Source: Streptomyces sp. R41
GTDB lineage: Bacteria > Actinomycetota > Actinomycetes > Streptomycetales > Streptomycetaceae
Assembly (NCBI RefSeq): GCF_041053055.1
Contig: NZ_CP163443.1
Coordinates: 1,240,001 to 1,304,000 of the forward strand
Length of the DNA stretch: 64,000 nucleotides
Direction of reading: 5' to 3'
The number at the start of each line of letters is the position of its first letter. Within the stretch, counting starts at the first letter, position 1. Under the pieces are notes generated by a model. It searched no databases. It was not told the DNA's origin and saw only the letters and a list, made by a program, of their open reading frames with translations. Shown one piece after another: positions 16,627-24,857 of this stretch. Both the position numbers and the translations under genes were made by a program.

Positions 16627-17868
16627 TCATACCTCGGCCAGCGCCGCCGGCGGGTCGTCGAGCACGGGCTGCCATGCCAACTCGGCCGCCCCCACGAGGC
16701 TGTTGTGGTCCAGCGTGCAGGCGAGGATCGGTACGCCGCCGCTCTGCCCCCACAGGCTGCGGTCGGCGACGACGGCGCGCAGCCGGTCCGGGTCGGCGTC
16801 GAGCAGGGTGCGGTGCAGCCCGCCGAGGATGATCCGGTCCGGGTTGAGGATGTTGACGAGACCGGCGAGTCCGAGGCCGAGCCGGTCGATCAGCGCCTCG
16901 GTGGCCATGCGGACGCCCGGGTCGGCGTACTGGCCGCGGATCAGGTCGTTGGCCTGCTGGAGCAGCGACACCTCGGGGCCGGGGTCGCGGCCCGCCGCGG
17001 TGAGGAAGGCCAGCGGGTCGGCCTCGACGTCGAGACAGCCGCGGCTGCCGCAGTAGCAGGGGCGGCCCTCGGGGTTGACGGTGAGGTGGCCGACTTCGAG
17101 GGCGAGCCCCGAACTGCCCGTGTGCAGACGCCCGTCGAGCACGAGCGCGCCACCGACGCCCCGGTGCCCCGTGGCCACGCACAGCAGGTCACGGGAGCCG
17201 CGGCCCGCGCCATGGCGGTGCTCGGCGAGGGCGGCGAGATTCACGTCGTTGGCCGCGAACGCGGGTCCCTGGATGCCGGCCGCGCGCACCCGCTCGGCGA
17301 AGATCTGCCGCACGGGGGCGCCCGCGGGCCAGGCCAGGTGCAACGGGTTGAGGGCGAGCCCCTCGGGTTCGGCGACGGCGGACGGCACGGCGAGTCCGGC
17401 GCCCACGCAGCGCCGCCCGGTCTCGCGGAGCAGCTCGGCGCCCGCCTCGACGACCGAGCCGAGCACCTTCGCAGGATCGGCGTCGACGGTCTCGCAACCG
17501 GGCGCCGTCGCGACGATCCGGCCGCCGAGGCCGACCAGTGCGGCACGGAACCCGTCGGCGTGCACCTGCGCGGCCAGCGCGACGGGCCCGTCCTCGGCGA
17601 CCTCGAGGCGGTGCGAGGGTCGCCCCTGCGAACCGGCCGCCGCCCCGGGCCGCGCGTCGACCCGGATCAGCCCCAGCGCCTCCAGCTCCGCGGCCACCGC
17701 GCCCGCCGTCGCCCGGGTGACCCCCAGCTCGGCGGTGAGCACGGCACGCGTCGGAGCACGCCCGGTGTGCACGAGCTCCAGCGCCGGCCCGAGCGCTCCG
17801 CGCCCCCGGTCCAGCCGCGTCCGCGTGTTCCCTTCCCCCGCCGCCCGGGGGCCCGCCTTGCCGTTCAT
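16627..17868 (-). CDS. ROK-family transcriptional regulator
   Basis: Encodes 413 residues. The N-terminal third has a winged helix (LTAELGVTRATAGAVAAELE, about 43-62). The rest is a ROK sugar-kinase-like domain with the zinc motif CYCGSRGC followed by L-D-V-E and the ROK hallmark GHLTVNPEG. Whether the actin-like ATP site is complete is uncertain; in ROK repressors such as NagC or XylR the domain binds a sugar or sugar phosphate rather than phosphorylating it. It is translationally coupled (ATGA, 17865-17868) to the upstream AlkB gene, an unusual partner for a sugar-responsive repressor. Confidence 0.9.
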   Translation of the reverse strand: MNGKAGPRAAGEGNTRTRLDRGRGALGPALELVHTGRAPTRAVLTAELGVTRATAGAVAAELEALGLIRVDARPGAAAGSQGRPSHRLEVAEDGPVALAAQVHADGFRAALVGLGGRIVATAPGCETVDADPAKVLGSVVEAGAELLRETGRRCVGAGLAVPSAVAEPEGLALNPLHLAWPAGAPVRQIFAERVRAAGIQGPAFAANDVNLAALAEHRHGAGRGSRDLLCVATGHRGVGGALVLDGRLHTGSSGLALEVGHLTVNPEGRPCYCGSRGCLDVEADPLAFLTAAGRDPGPEVSLLQQANDLIRGQYADPGVRMATEALIDRLGLGLAGLVNILNPDRIILGGLHRTLLDADPDRLRAVVADRSLWGQSGGVPILACTLDHNSLVGAAELAWQPVLDDPPAALAEV

Positions 17869-18590
17869 GAGGGGGAGTCTCCCATGATCCGCTCGTCCGG
17901 TGGCATGTCCGGTGGCCCAGCGCCTGATTCACCGCACGGACCCTGGAAGCCGCTCACCCGCAGAGTGACGTTGAGTCGGCCGGTGAGCCCCAACTCCGGC
18001 GGCGCCGTTCCCGCGTACACCCGCGGCACCCCGTGATAGGCGAGCCGCGACGCCCCGCCGAACACGAAGAGATCGCCGCTGCGCAGCTCGACATCCGTGT
18101 ACGGCCGTGTGCGGGTCTCCGTGTTCCCGAACCGGAAGACGCAGGTGTCGCCGAGGCTCAGCGACACCACCGGCGCGTCCGACTTCTCGTCGCTGTCGCG
18201 GTGCATGCCCATGCGGGCGTCGGCGTCGTAGAAGTTGATCAGTGCGATGTCGTACGCGGCGGTCGCCGCACGGGCTCCGAGGGCGTCCGTGACCGCGCGT
18301 CGGCCGAGCTCGTCGAGCCATCGCGGGAAGGGTTTCACGGGGGCGCCGTCGGCGACCGTACGTGCGTACCGGTACGGGTACCAGTGCCAGCCCAGGCAGA
18401 CCTGCCGGGAGGTCATCGTGCCACCACCGGGGGTGCGCACCGTGCGAAGGCCGGCCGGTGGGCGGGCCCAGGCGCGGCAGGCCTCCAGGAGCTCCCGCTG
18501 GCTGTCCGCGTCCAGCCAGTCCGGGACGTGCACCTCGTCGGGCGCGATCTCCGTCCGGCTCCGGGGGAACAGCTCGGCGTCCATGGACAT
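17865..18590 (-). CDS. alkB: AlkB-like 2-oxoglutarate/Fe(II) dioxygenase
   Basis: Encodes 241 residues from an ATG at 18590 behind GAGGATGGAG. The double-stranded beta-helix iron site is complete: His130-x-Asp132 in MHRDSDE, distal His186 in AYHGVPR, and Arg residues 205 and 211 in GRLNVTLR for 2-oxoglutarate and substrate. Residues LINFYDADARMGMH match the AlkB nucleotide-recognition and catalytic strand. AlkB enzymes repair N1-methyladenine and N3-methylcytosine in DNA or RNA by oxidative demethylation. Its stop overlaps the start of the ROK regulator. It is divergent from an rRNA methyltransferase-like gene. Confidence 0.9.
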   Translation of the reverse strand: MSMDAELFPRSRTEIAPDEVHVPDWLDADSQRELLEACRAWARPPAGLRTVRTPGGGTMTSRQVCLGWHWYPYRYARTVADGAPVKPFPRWLDELGRRAVTDALGARAATAAYDIALINFYDADARMGMHRDSDEKSDAPVVSLSLGDTCVFRFGNTETRTRPYTDVELRSGDLFVFGGASRLAYHGVPRVYAGTAPPELGLTGRLNVTLRVSGFQGPCGESGAGPPDMPPDERIMGDSPS

Positions 18591-18715
18591 GGCTCCATCC
18601 TCGCGCACCCGGCCCGACCGGGGCTGAGCTGCGGCTCGGTCGAGCGGCACCGGGGAGTGCGGGCGGCGTGGGGGCGTGCCCGGGCCTCCCCGGGGTCGCT
18701 TAGCCTTGACCCACG

Positions 18716-19858
18716 ATGAACGACCGGATGAGCACACCCTGGGGCGAGTACACACTCGCCCGCTTCCCCGAGGACCCGCGCGAGCAGCTGCGTGCCTGGG
18801 ACGCCGCCGACACGTATCTGCTGCGGCACCTCGCGGAGAGCGGGACCCCCCTGACCGGATCGGTCGTGATCGTCGGCGACCGCTGGGGCGCGCTCGCCAC
18901 GGCGCTGGCGGCGCACCGGCCGACGCAGATCACCGACTCCTTCCTCGCACACGAGGCGACTCGGGCGAACCTGGCGCGGGCCGGTGCCGAGGAAGCCGCC
19001 GTACAGCTCCTCACCACGCAGGACACCCCTCCGGAGCGCATCGACGTGCTGCTCGTCCGGGTGCCGAAGAGCCTCGCCCTGCTGGAGGACCAGCTGCACC
19101 GGGTGGCGCCCGGTGTGCACGAGGGGACGGTCGTCGTCGGCACCGGAATGGTCAAGGAGATCCACACCTCGACGCTGAAGCTCTTCGAGCGGATCCTCGG
19201 CCCGACCCGCACCTCGCTGGCCGAGAAGAAGGCCCGGCTCATCTTCTGCACCCCGTACCCGGGCATCGCGCGGGACACCAACCCGTGGCCGTACAGCTAC
19301 GAGCTCCCCGACGGCATCGGTCCGGTCTCCGGGCGCACGGTGGTCAATCACGCGGGCGTCTTCTGCGCCGACCGTCTCGACATCGGCACCCGATTCTTCC
19401 TCCAGCACCTTCCGCGCAGCCGCGGTGCCGAGCGGGTCGTGGACCTGGGCTGCGGAAACGGGGTCGTCGGTACGGCGATCGCGCTGGCCAATCCCGAGGC
19501 CGAGGTGTTGTTCGTCGACGAGTCCTACCAGGCCGTGGCCTCGGCCGAGGCGACCTACCGGGCGAATGCCGACGGGAGCGCGGAGTTCCGCGTCGATGAC
19601 GGGCTGGCGGGTGTACCCGCCGCAAGCGTCGACCTCGTGCTCAACAATCCGCCGTTCCACTCGCATCAGGCGACGACGGACACGACGGCCTGGCGGATGT
19701 TCTCGGGGGCACGGCACGCGCTGCGGCCGGGCGGCGAGCTGTGGGTGATCGGCAATCGTCACCTCGGCTACCACCTGAAGCTGCGCCGCCTCTTCGGCAA
19801 CAGTGAACTCGTCGCCGGCGACGCGAAGTTCGTGATCCTCAGGGCCGTCAAGAAGTAG
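18716..19858 (+). CDS. RlmG-like class I SAM methyltransferase
   Basis: Encodes 380 residues, the size of E. coli RlmG (23S rRNA m2G1835 methyltransferase). It has the same two-part build: a catalytically dead N-terminal Rossmann domain and a C-terminal MTS domain with SAM motif VVDLGCGNGVVG near residue 243 and the N2-guanine catalytic motif NNPPFHS near 310. An alternative start ATG lies four codons in (18728); neither has a clear ribosome binding site, and a TTGACC stretch just upstream suggests a short or absent leader. The exact rRNA position modified in actinobacteria is not known to me. The 3' end overlaps the convergent AraC gene by 11 bp. Confidence 0.8.
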   Translation: MNDRMSTPWGEYTLARFPEDPREQLRAWDAADTYLLRHLAESGTPLTGSVVIVGDRWGALATALAAHRPTQITDSFLAHEATRANLARAGAEEAAVQLLTTQDTPPERIDVLLVRVPKSLALLEDQLHRVAPGVHEGTVVVGTGMVKEIHTSTLKLFERILGPTRTSLAEKKARLIFCTPYPGIARDTNPWPYSYELPDGIGPVSGRTVVNHAGVFCADRLDIGTRFFLQHLPRSRGAERVVDLGCGNGVVGTAIALANPEAEVLFVDESYQAVASAEATYRANADGSAEFRVDDGLAGVPAASVDLVLNNPPFHSHQATTDTTAWRMFSGARHALRPGGELWVIGNRHLGYHLKLRRLFGNSELVAGDAKFVILRAVKK

Positions 19859-20621
19859 CGCCGCGCAGTACGCGCGGTGAGGCTCCGAGTTCGCGACGGC
19901 ACGCCTTGTTGAAGGCCTGCAGATCGGGGATGCCGACGGAGGCGGCCACGGCCGGGATGGAGAGCGTCGAGGCGCGCAGCAGGTGGTGGGCGCGCTCCAG
20001 TCTGCGGCGGCGGATGTAGGCCACGACCGTGGTGCCCGTCTCGGTGCGGAAGAGCCGGGTGAGGTGGTTGTGGGAGACCCCGGCGGCGCGGGCGATCTCG
20101 GGAATGGCGAGCGGGTCGGCGAGGTGGGCCTCGATATGGGCGATCGCCGTGCTGACCGCGGGGTGGGGGCCCGGGCCGGTGACGGCGGGCGGGGTCAGAT
20201 GGGCGATGCGCCACAGCGCGGTCCAGATCTCCGCCCGGGTGCGCTCGGGTGCGCCGGGGGCCGCCGCGATCGCATGGAGCAACAGGTCGAAGAAGGTGGG
20301 GAGTTCGGGTCCCGCGTCCTGCATGACGGGGACGGTGCGGGGCGGGCCGACCGGGGCGATGCGCAGGTGGGCGTAGAGGTGTTCGGAACGGCCCTGGTAG
20401 CGGTAGCGGACCGTGGTGCCGGGCGGTACGAGGCTCACCCGGCCGGGGCGGATGAGGTGCGCCGTACCGTCGACGGTCAGCTCGGCGTCGTACTGGTAGA
20501 GGTGCAGCTGCCACAGCTCCGGCAGCCGGAAGACGTCCGTGGGGCTCGCGACGCCGTGCACGCCGACGCCGATGTTGACGACGGCGGGTGGCTCGCCCAG
20601 GTGCAGCTCGGTCTCCCGCAT
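19848..20621 (-). CDS. AraC-family transcriptional regulator
   Basis: Encodes 257 residues. The first half is an AraC-type cupin (strand pattern around LYQYDAELTVDG and IRPGRVSLVPPGTTVRYRY) that would bind an effector. The C-terminal 100 residues hold two helix-turn-helices (IPEIARAAGVSHNHLTRLFR and IPAVAASVGIPDLQAFNKAC). The PDLQAFNKACRRELGASPR ending is the canonical AraC signature. The start at 20621 is only 71 bp from the divergent phytanoyl-dioxygenase-like gene, so it most likely controls that operon. Its 3' end overlaps the methyltransferase gene. Confidence 0.9.
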   Translation of the reverse strand: MRETELHLGEPPAVVNIGVGVHGVASPTDVFRLPELWQLHLYQYDAELTVDGTAHLIRPGRVSLVPPGTTVRYRYQGRSEHLYAHLRIAPVGPPRTVPVMQDAGPELPTFFDLLLHAIAAAPGAPERTRAEIWTALWRIAHLTPPAVTGPGPHPAVSTAIAHIEAHLADPLAIPEIARAAGVSHNHLTRLFRTETGTTVVAYIRRRRLERAHHLLRASTLSIPAVAASVGIPDLQAFNKACRRELGASPRVLRGATS

Positions 20622-20692
20622 GGTGAAAAACTACCAGCAGTGGTGAGTGGGGCCAACGCGCCGACCTGGGGCGCCGCCCTACGTTGGGGCAC

Positions 20693-21526
20693 ATGACCAA
20701 CACGTTGGAGCACACGACCGGCGGCCCGCTGTTGAGTTCCGTGCGGATGGCGCACTTCGTGGCCCACGGCTCACTGCGGCTGGACGCCGTGGTGCCGCCC
20801 GAGATGAATGCCGAGGGGATGGAGGTGCTGCGCGATGGCCTGCCCGAGGTGCCCTACGGCAGCCCTGTGCCGGACGCCTACCCGGAGGGGTCCTTCGCCC
20901 GCCGACTCCTCGAACTCCCCTTGGTGGCGGGAGCGTTGCGCAGTCTCGTCGGACCCGGCCCCGCCGTCGACCATCACGCCGTCCACATCCGCCGCCCCCG
21001 CGAGGGACGGGCGCAACCGCTGCACGGAGACGCGATCATCGATGTGCGCACCGACGCCTTCGACGTCCAGTTGATGTACTACCCGCAGGACGTCACCCTC
21101 GACATGGGCGGCACCCTGAGCGTGCCGGGCAGTCATCTGCGGCGCACCAACGAGTCGGACACCGGGCGCTACCAGAACCTGCGCGGGCAGAGCCGACTGG
21201 TCTGCCCGGCCGGTACCGTGGTGTTTCTGCACCATGGGCTGTGGCACGGCGGCCGGCGCAACGACAGCGACACGGTCCGCTATATGTTCAAGATCCGCTT
21301 CAATCCGACGGTGCGGCAGCGGCGGCTGTGGGACACCTCGGACCTCGGGGACCCTCGCGTCGCCGAGGAACTGTCCACCAGCTTCCCTTGGTACGAGCCG
21401 GCCACCGGCCGCCTCGAGATCTACAACCGCGTCCTGATGTGGCGCGCGCTCACCGGGGACGACTCCTTCGACCTCGACCATTGGGTGACCCGGGTCTCCA
21501 ACCGCCCCCAGGGAGACCTCGCATGA
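20693..21526 (+). CDS. Phytanoyl-CoA dioxygenase (PhyH)-like protein
   Basis: Encodes 277 residues from the ATG at 20693. It carries an HxD iron motif (His111, Asp113 in LHGDAI), a distal His185 in LWHGGRRN, and an Arg-rich strand (YMFKIRFNP) that could bind 2-oxoglutarate; the VPGSHLRR segment is typical of PhyH-family hydroxylases. PhyH-type enzymes hydroxylate a wide range of small molecules, from fatty acyl-CoAs to ectoine and natural products. It is coupled (ATGA) to a 107-residue gene of unknown function and divergent from the AraC regulator. Confidence 0.75.
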   Translation: MTNTLEHTTGGPLLSSVRMAHFVAHGSLRLDAVVPPEMNAEGMEVLRDGLPEVPYGSPVPDAYPEGSFARRLLELPLVAGALRSLVGPGPAVDHHAVHIRRPREGRAQPLHGDAIIDVRTDAFDVQLMYYPQDVTLDMGGTLSVPGSHLRRTNESDTGRYQNLRGQSRLVCPAGTVVFLHHGLWHGGRRNDSDTVRYMFKIRFNPTVRQRRLWDTSDLGDPRVAEELSTSFPWYEPATGRLEIYNRVLMWRALTGDDSFDLDHWVTRVSNRPQGDLA

Positions 21527-21846
21527 GCATCCGTCAGCAAGTTCTGGTCCTCTACCTCGCCACCTCCGCGCTGGACTCGGACGTGGTGGGCTGGTCGGTC
21601 TACGACGGCACCGGCCGCACGTCGCCCACGACCGGGGACAGCGACGAACCCCCGTACACGTCAGGCGTGCACGCCCTGGAGGACGGCTGGCGGCTGTTCC
21701 AGGCGGCGCAGCTGATCCCGCCGTATCCAGGGCATGAGTACGACGTGTCGTTCCTCAAGCACGAGTTCTTCTTCGAGAAGCTGGTCGAGACCGGGGCCGG
21801 GGCCGGGACCGGAGCCGAGGCCCGGGCCGGGGCCGGGGCAGCCTGA
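21523..21846 (+). CDS. Conserved hypothetical, coupled to PhyH-like gene
   Basis: Encodes 107 residues; its ATG overlaps the stop of the PhyH-like gene by four bases. The first 85 residues have a mixed alpha/beta look (VLVLYLATSALDSDVVGWSV, LEDGWRLFQAAQLIPP) and an aromatic motif KHEFFFEKL. The last 17 residues are a Gly-Ala-Glu low-complexity tail encoded by repeats of GCCGGGGCCGG, probably a slippage product. No named domain is recognised. Coupling implies it works with, or stabilises, the dioxygenase. Confidence 0.65.
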   Translation: MSIRQQVLVLYLATSALDSDVVGWSVYDGTGRTSPTTGDSDEPPYTSGVHALEDGWRLFQAAQLIPPYPGHEYDVSFLKHEFFFEKLVETGAGAGTGAEARAGAGAA

Positions 21847-21848
21847 GG

Positions 21849-22700
21849 TCAGCCCCGTAGGACGCCGATGAGCCGTGCCACCGCCCGCGCCATCGCCTCC
21901 CGCCCCACGCTGAGGTACTTCCGGGAGTCCACGGCCTCGGGGTGGGCGGCGAGGAACTCCCGGATGGCGCCGGTCATCGCGATGTTCAGCGCGGTGCCGA
22001 CGTTGACCTTGGCGATGCCGCCCATGACGGCCGCTGCCAGCTCGTCGTCCGGCACTCCGGAGGAGCCGTGCAGGACGAGCGGCACGCCGAGCGTCGCCGT
22101 CAATCGCTTGAGGAGGCCGTGGTCGAGGGTGGCGGTGCGCGTGGTCATCGCGTGCGAGCTGCCGATCGCCACGGCCAGGGCGTCCACGCCGGAGTCGGCC
22201 ACGAAGGCGCGGGCCTCGGCGGGGTCGGTACGGGCTCCGGGGGCGTGCGCGTCGAGCGGCGGCTCACCGTGCTTGCCACCGACCTCCCCCAACTCGGCCT
22301 CGATCCACAGGCCTTGTGCGTGTGCCCAGTCCGCGGCAGCCCGGGTGGCGGCAAGATTCTGCTCGTACGGCAGACGTGCCGCGTCGTACATCACGGAGCT
22401 GAACCCGGCGCCGGGCGCCTGCCTCAGCAGGTCGTCGCTCTGGACGTGGTCCAGGTGCAACGCGACGGGCACCGAGGCACGTTCGGCCGCAGCGGTCGCG
22501 GCGCGGGCCAGCGGAAGCAGCCGTCCGTAGCGGAACTTCACCGCGTTCTCGCTGACTTGGAGAACGACCGGAGCGTCGACGGACTCGGCTCCCGCGATGA
22601 CAGCCTCGACGTGTTCGAGGGTGATGATGTTGAACGCGGCGACGGCGGTCCGCGCCTGGGCGGCCGCGACGACCAGGTCACCGGTTGCTGCGAGGGGCAC
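21849..22700 (-). CDS. Class II tagatose/fructose-bisphosphate aldolase
   Basis: Encodes 283 residues from a GTG at 22700 behind AGGAGGAG. Class II aldolase zinc ligands and catalytic residues are visible: LHLDHVQSDD (Asp and His), ELGEVGGKHG, SSHAM and VLHGSSGVPD; the phosphate-binding VNVGTALN is also present. Length and motifs resemble GatY/KbaY rather than housekeeping Fba. The enzyme would cleave tagatose-1,6- or fructose-1,6-bisphosphate to dihydroxyacetone phosphate and glyceraldehyde-3-phosphate. It lies 33 bp after a SIS isomerase gene, in a layout like aga/gat loci for N-acetylgalactosamine or galactitol use. Confidence 0.85.
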   Translation of the reverse strand: MPLAATGDLVVAAAQARTAVAAFNIITLEHVEAVIAGAESVDAPVVLQVSENAVKFRYGRLLPLARAATAAAERASVPVALHLDHVQSDDLLRQAPGAGFSSVMYDAARLPYEQNLAATRAAADWAHAQGLWIEAELGEVGGKHGEPPLDAHAPGARTDPAEARAFVADSGVDALAVAIGSSHAMTTRTATLDHGLLKRLTATLGVPLVLHGSSGVPDDELAAAVMGGIAKVNVGTALNIAMTGAIREFLAAHPEAVDSRKYLSVGREAMARAVARLIGVLRG

Positions 22701-22733
22701 AACTCCTCCTTCTCGGCGGGTGGTCGAGCCGGT

Positions 22734-23624
22734 TCAGTGGGCGGCCGGGCTGAGGATCACCGAGCGGGTGAGGTGGCGAGGCTGGTCGGGGTCGAGTCCG
22801 CGGGCCGCGGCGACGGCGACCGCCAGCCGCTGGGCGCGGACGAGTTCGGCGAGCGGGTCAAGAGCGCCGGCCACCCACAACCCGCCGGTCTCCCGTACCT
22901 GTTCGGCCAGCCCTTCGGGCGCCTTGCCGAGCATCCAGGTGGCGGTGCCCCGGGTAGTGATGCTGATGGGGCCGTGCCGGTACTCCATCGCCGGGTAGGC
23001 CTCGGTCCAGGCGAGCGAGGCCTCACGCATCTTGAGCCCGGCCTCGTTGGCGAGCCCGACGGTCCAGCCGCGACCGAGGAAGGTGAACTGCGTACAGTCG
23101 ACCAGCCCTTCGGGCAGCGGAGTCTCCAGTGCGGTGCGCGCGTCGGCGACGACGGCGTCGGTGTGCAGCCCGAGGTGGGCCCGGAGCAGCGTGAGCGCGG
23201 TGGTCGCGAACCGCGTCTGCACCACGGACCGCTCGTCGGCGAAGTCGAGCACGACGATGTCGTCCGCGGACTCCATCACGGGGGTCTCGGGGTCGGCGGT
23301 GATGGCGGTCGTACGCGTACGTCCCCGAAGGTGCCCGAGGAGTTCGAGCACCTCGGTGGTGGTGCCGGAGCGGGTGAGGGCGACGACGCGGTCGTACGAG
23401 CGGCCGTGCGGGAACTCCGACGCAGCGAAGGCGTCCGTCTCGCCGTGCCCGGACTGCTCGCGCAGCGCGGCCACGGACTGCGCCATGAAGAACGAGGTGC
23501 CGCACCCCACGATCGCGACCCGCTCCCCCGCCGCGGGCAGCGCGGCTGCGTGCGCGACGGCCTGCTCGGCGGCGCGGTTCCAGCACTCGGGCTGACTGTT
23601 CAGCTCGTTCTCGACATGGGTCAT
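22734..23624 (-). CDS. SIS-domain sugar isomerase/deaminase (AgaS-like)
   Basis: Encodes 296 residues from an ATG at 23624 behind GGGAGGGG. Two SIS domains are visible: the first with VAIVGCGTSFFMAQS and LTRSGTTTEVLELL, the second with FLGRGWTVGLANEAGLKMRE and EYRHGPI. The layout is that of GlmS C-terminal-like isomerases such as AgaS, which converts galactosamine-6-phosphate to tagatose-6-phosphate with loss of ammonia. It precedes the class II aldolase and is divergent from a DeoR-type regulator. A kinase making tagatose bisphosphate and a sugar transporter are not in the window. Confidence 0.85.
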   Translation of the reverse strand: MTHVENELNSQPECWNRAAEQAVAHAAALPAAGERVAIVGCGTSFFMAQSVAALREQSGHGETDAFAASEFPHGRSYDRVVALTRSGTTTEVLELLGHLRGRTRTTAITADPETPVMESADDIVVLDFADERSVVQTRFATTALTLLRAHLGLHTDAVVADARTALETPLPEGLVDCTQFTFLGRGWTVGLANEAGLKMREASLAWTEAYPAMEYRHGPISITTRGTATWMLGKAPEGLAEQVRETGGLWVAGALDPLAELVRAQRLAVAVAAARGLDPDQPRHLTRSVILSPAAH

Positions 23625-23746
23625 GCCGTACCCCTCCCACATTTGCTTGTTCCTGCAAGATATAGCGAGCTTTCGAGCACAATCAAGCATTCTGCTGGGA
23701 ATGGGGTGCGCTAAGGTCGCGGAAGATCGAGGAATGGAGAGTGCGG
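23625..23746. promoter_or_regulatory. Divergent promoter/operator region of the aga-like locus
   Basis: This 122-bp region between the SIS gene and the DeoR gene is markedly AT-richer than its surroundings (23640-23700). It contains the inverted repeat CTTG-TTCCTG-CAAG near 23646 and the arms GCTT and AAGC enclosing TCGAGCACAATC near 23668. DeoR-family repressors bind such sites, so it probably serves both genes. Confidence 0.5.
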
Positions 23747-24526
23747 ATGTCGCGCGACGCCCGCTGGAAGGCGCTGCTGGAACTGCTCGTGGAGCGGGGC
23801 CGGTTGGATGTCGAGGAGGCCGCGGCCCAGCTCGAGGTGTCGGCCGCGACGATCCGGCGCGACTTCGACCAGCTCGCCGAGCAGCAGATGCTCGTACGCA
23901 CCCGGGGCGGCGCGGTCGTCCACGGCGTCTCGTACGAACTGCCCCTGCGCTACAAGACCGCCCGCCACGCCTCCGAGAAGCAGCGCATCGCGAAGGCGGT
24001 GGCCGACCTCATCGCCCCGGGCGAGGCGGTGGGCCTGACGGGCGGCACCACGACGACCGAGGTGGCCCGCGCCCTGGCCGTCCGCCCCGATCTGGCGTCC
24101 GGCTCCCCCGCGCTGACCGTCGTCACCAATGCGCTGAACATCGCCAACGAGCTGGCCGTGCGCCCCCAGTTCAAGATCGTGGTGACGGGTGGGGTGGCGC
24201 GCCCGCAGTCGTACGAGCTCATCGGTCCCCTCGCGGACGGCGTGCTCGGCCAGATCACCATCGACGTCGCCGTGCTCGGCGTGGTCGCCTTCGACGCCAC
24301 GCACGGCGCTGCCGCCCATGACGAGGCGGAGGCCGCGATCAACCGCCTCCTGTGCGAGCGCGCCGAGCGCGTGATCGTCGCCGCCGACTCCAGCAAGCTG
24401 GGGCAGCGCGCGTTCGCCCGGATCTGCCCGGCGGAGTCGGTGGACACGCTGGTCACGGATGCGGCGGTGGGGTCGGAGATGGTGCGGCGGTTCGAGGAGG
24501 CGGGGGTGGGCGTTGTCGCCGTGTGA
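23747..24526 (+). CDS. DeoR-family regulator (AgaR/GlpR-like)
   Basis: Encodes 259 residues. ATG 23747 is chosen because GGAGA lies about six bases upstream; an in-frame GTG at 23741 would add two residues. It has a DeoR winged helix (VEEAAAQLEVSAATIRRDF), the following RGGAV, and a sugar-phosphate sensor domain with GGTTTTE, TNALN and AADSSKLG. It faces away from the SIS-aldolase operon and almost certainly represses it in response to an amino-sugar or ketose phosphate. Confidence 0.9.
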   Translation: MSRDARWKALLELLVERGRLDVEEAAAQLEVSAATIRRDFDQLAEQQMLVRTRGGAVVHGVSYELPLRYKTARHASEKQRIAKAVADLIAPGEAVGLTGGTTTTEVARALAVRPDLASGSPALTVVTNALNIANELAVRPQFKIVVTGGVARPQSYELIGPLADGVLGQITIDVAVLGVVAFDATHGAAAHDEAEAAINRLLCERAERVIVAADSSKLGQRAFARICPAESVDTLVTDAAVGSEMVRRFEEAGVGVVAV

Positions 24527-24531
24527 CGGCT

Positions 24532-24650
24532 GACAACTCGGTTCACGGCTGAGCAGTTGACTGCCGGGTCACGACCTGAGGGGGACAACTCGGTTCAACA
24601 GCAGCCGTTGGCTGCCGGGGTCACAGCCTGAGCGGCGACAACTCGGTTCA
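24532..24650 (+). repeat. Three direct repeats of about 52 bp after the DeoR gene
   Basis: GACAACTCGGTTCA occurs perfectly at 24532-24545, 24584-24597 and 24637-24650. The intervening stretches are also related (CTGCCGGG-GTCAC-n-CCTGAG), so the period is 52-53 bp. The array starts five bases past the stop codon. It occupies the first part of a 331-bp gene-free stretch (24527-24857); the rest holds the promoter of the PAS-SpoIIE gene and the GC-rich segment around 24654-24672, which can fold weakly. Confidence 0.7.
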
Positions 24651-24857
24651 CAACCGGGGGCCTTCCCCTGGGCCGACAGCAGCCCCATGGCTGGGCACCC
24701 GCCCGGACCGACGGCCCGCGCCTGCCGGGCGCCGCCCGGCCTGCTCCCCGACCGTGCCGGGCCGACGACCGCGGGCCCGTGACGGCCGCGCGGACACCAC
24801 CTCCCGCTGCCGCAATCATGAGAAAATGTGCGAAATCGGCAACGAGGTGGCGGCGCC

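Noticed and set aside
16364..17182. 272-codon minus-strand frame overlapping the ROK gene
   Set aside because: Arg-rich out-of-frame shadow of the ROK coding region. The ROK frame has clear motifs.
22734..23624. GlmS (glucosamine-6-phosphate synthase)
   Set aside because: The glutamine amidotransferase domain is missing; only the two SIS domains are present, and the locus context is catabolic.
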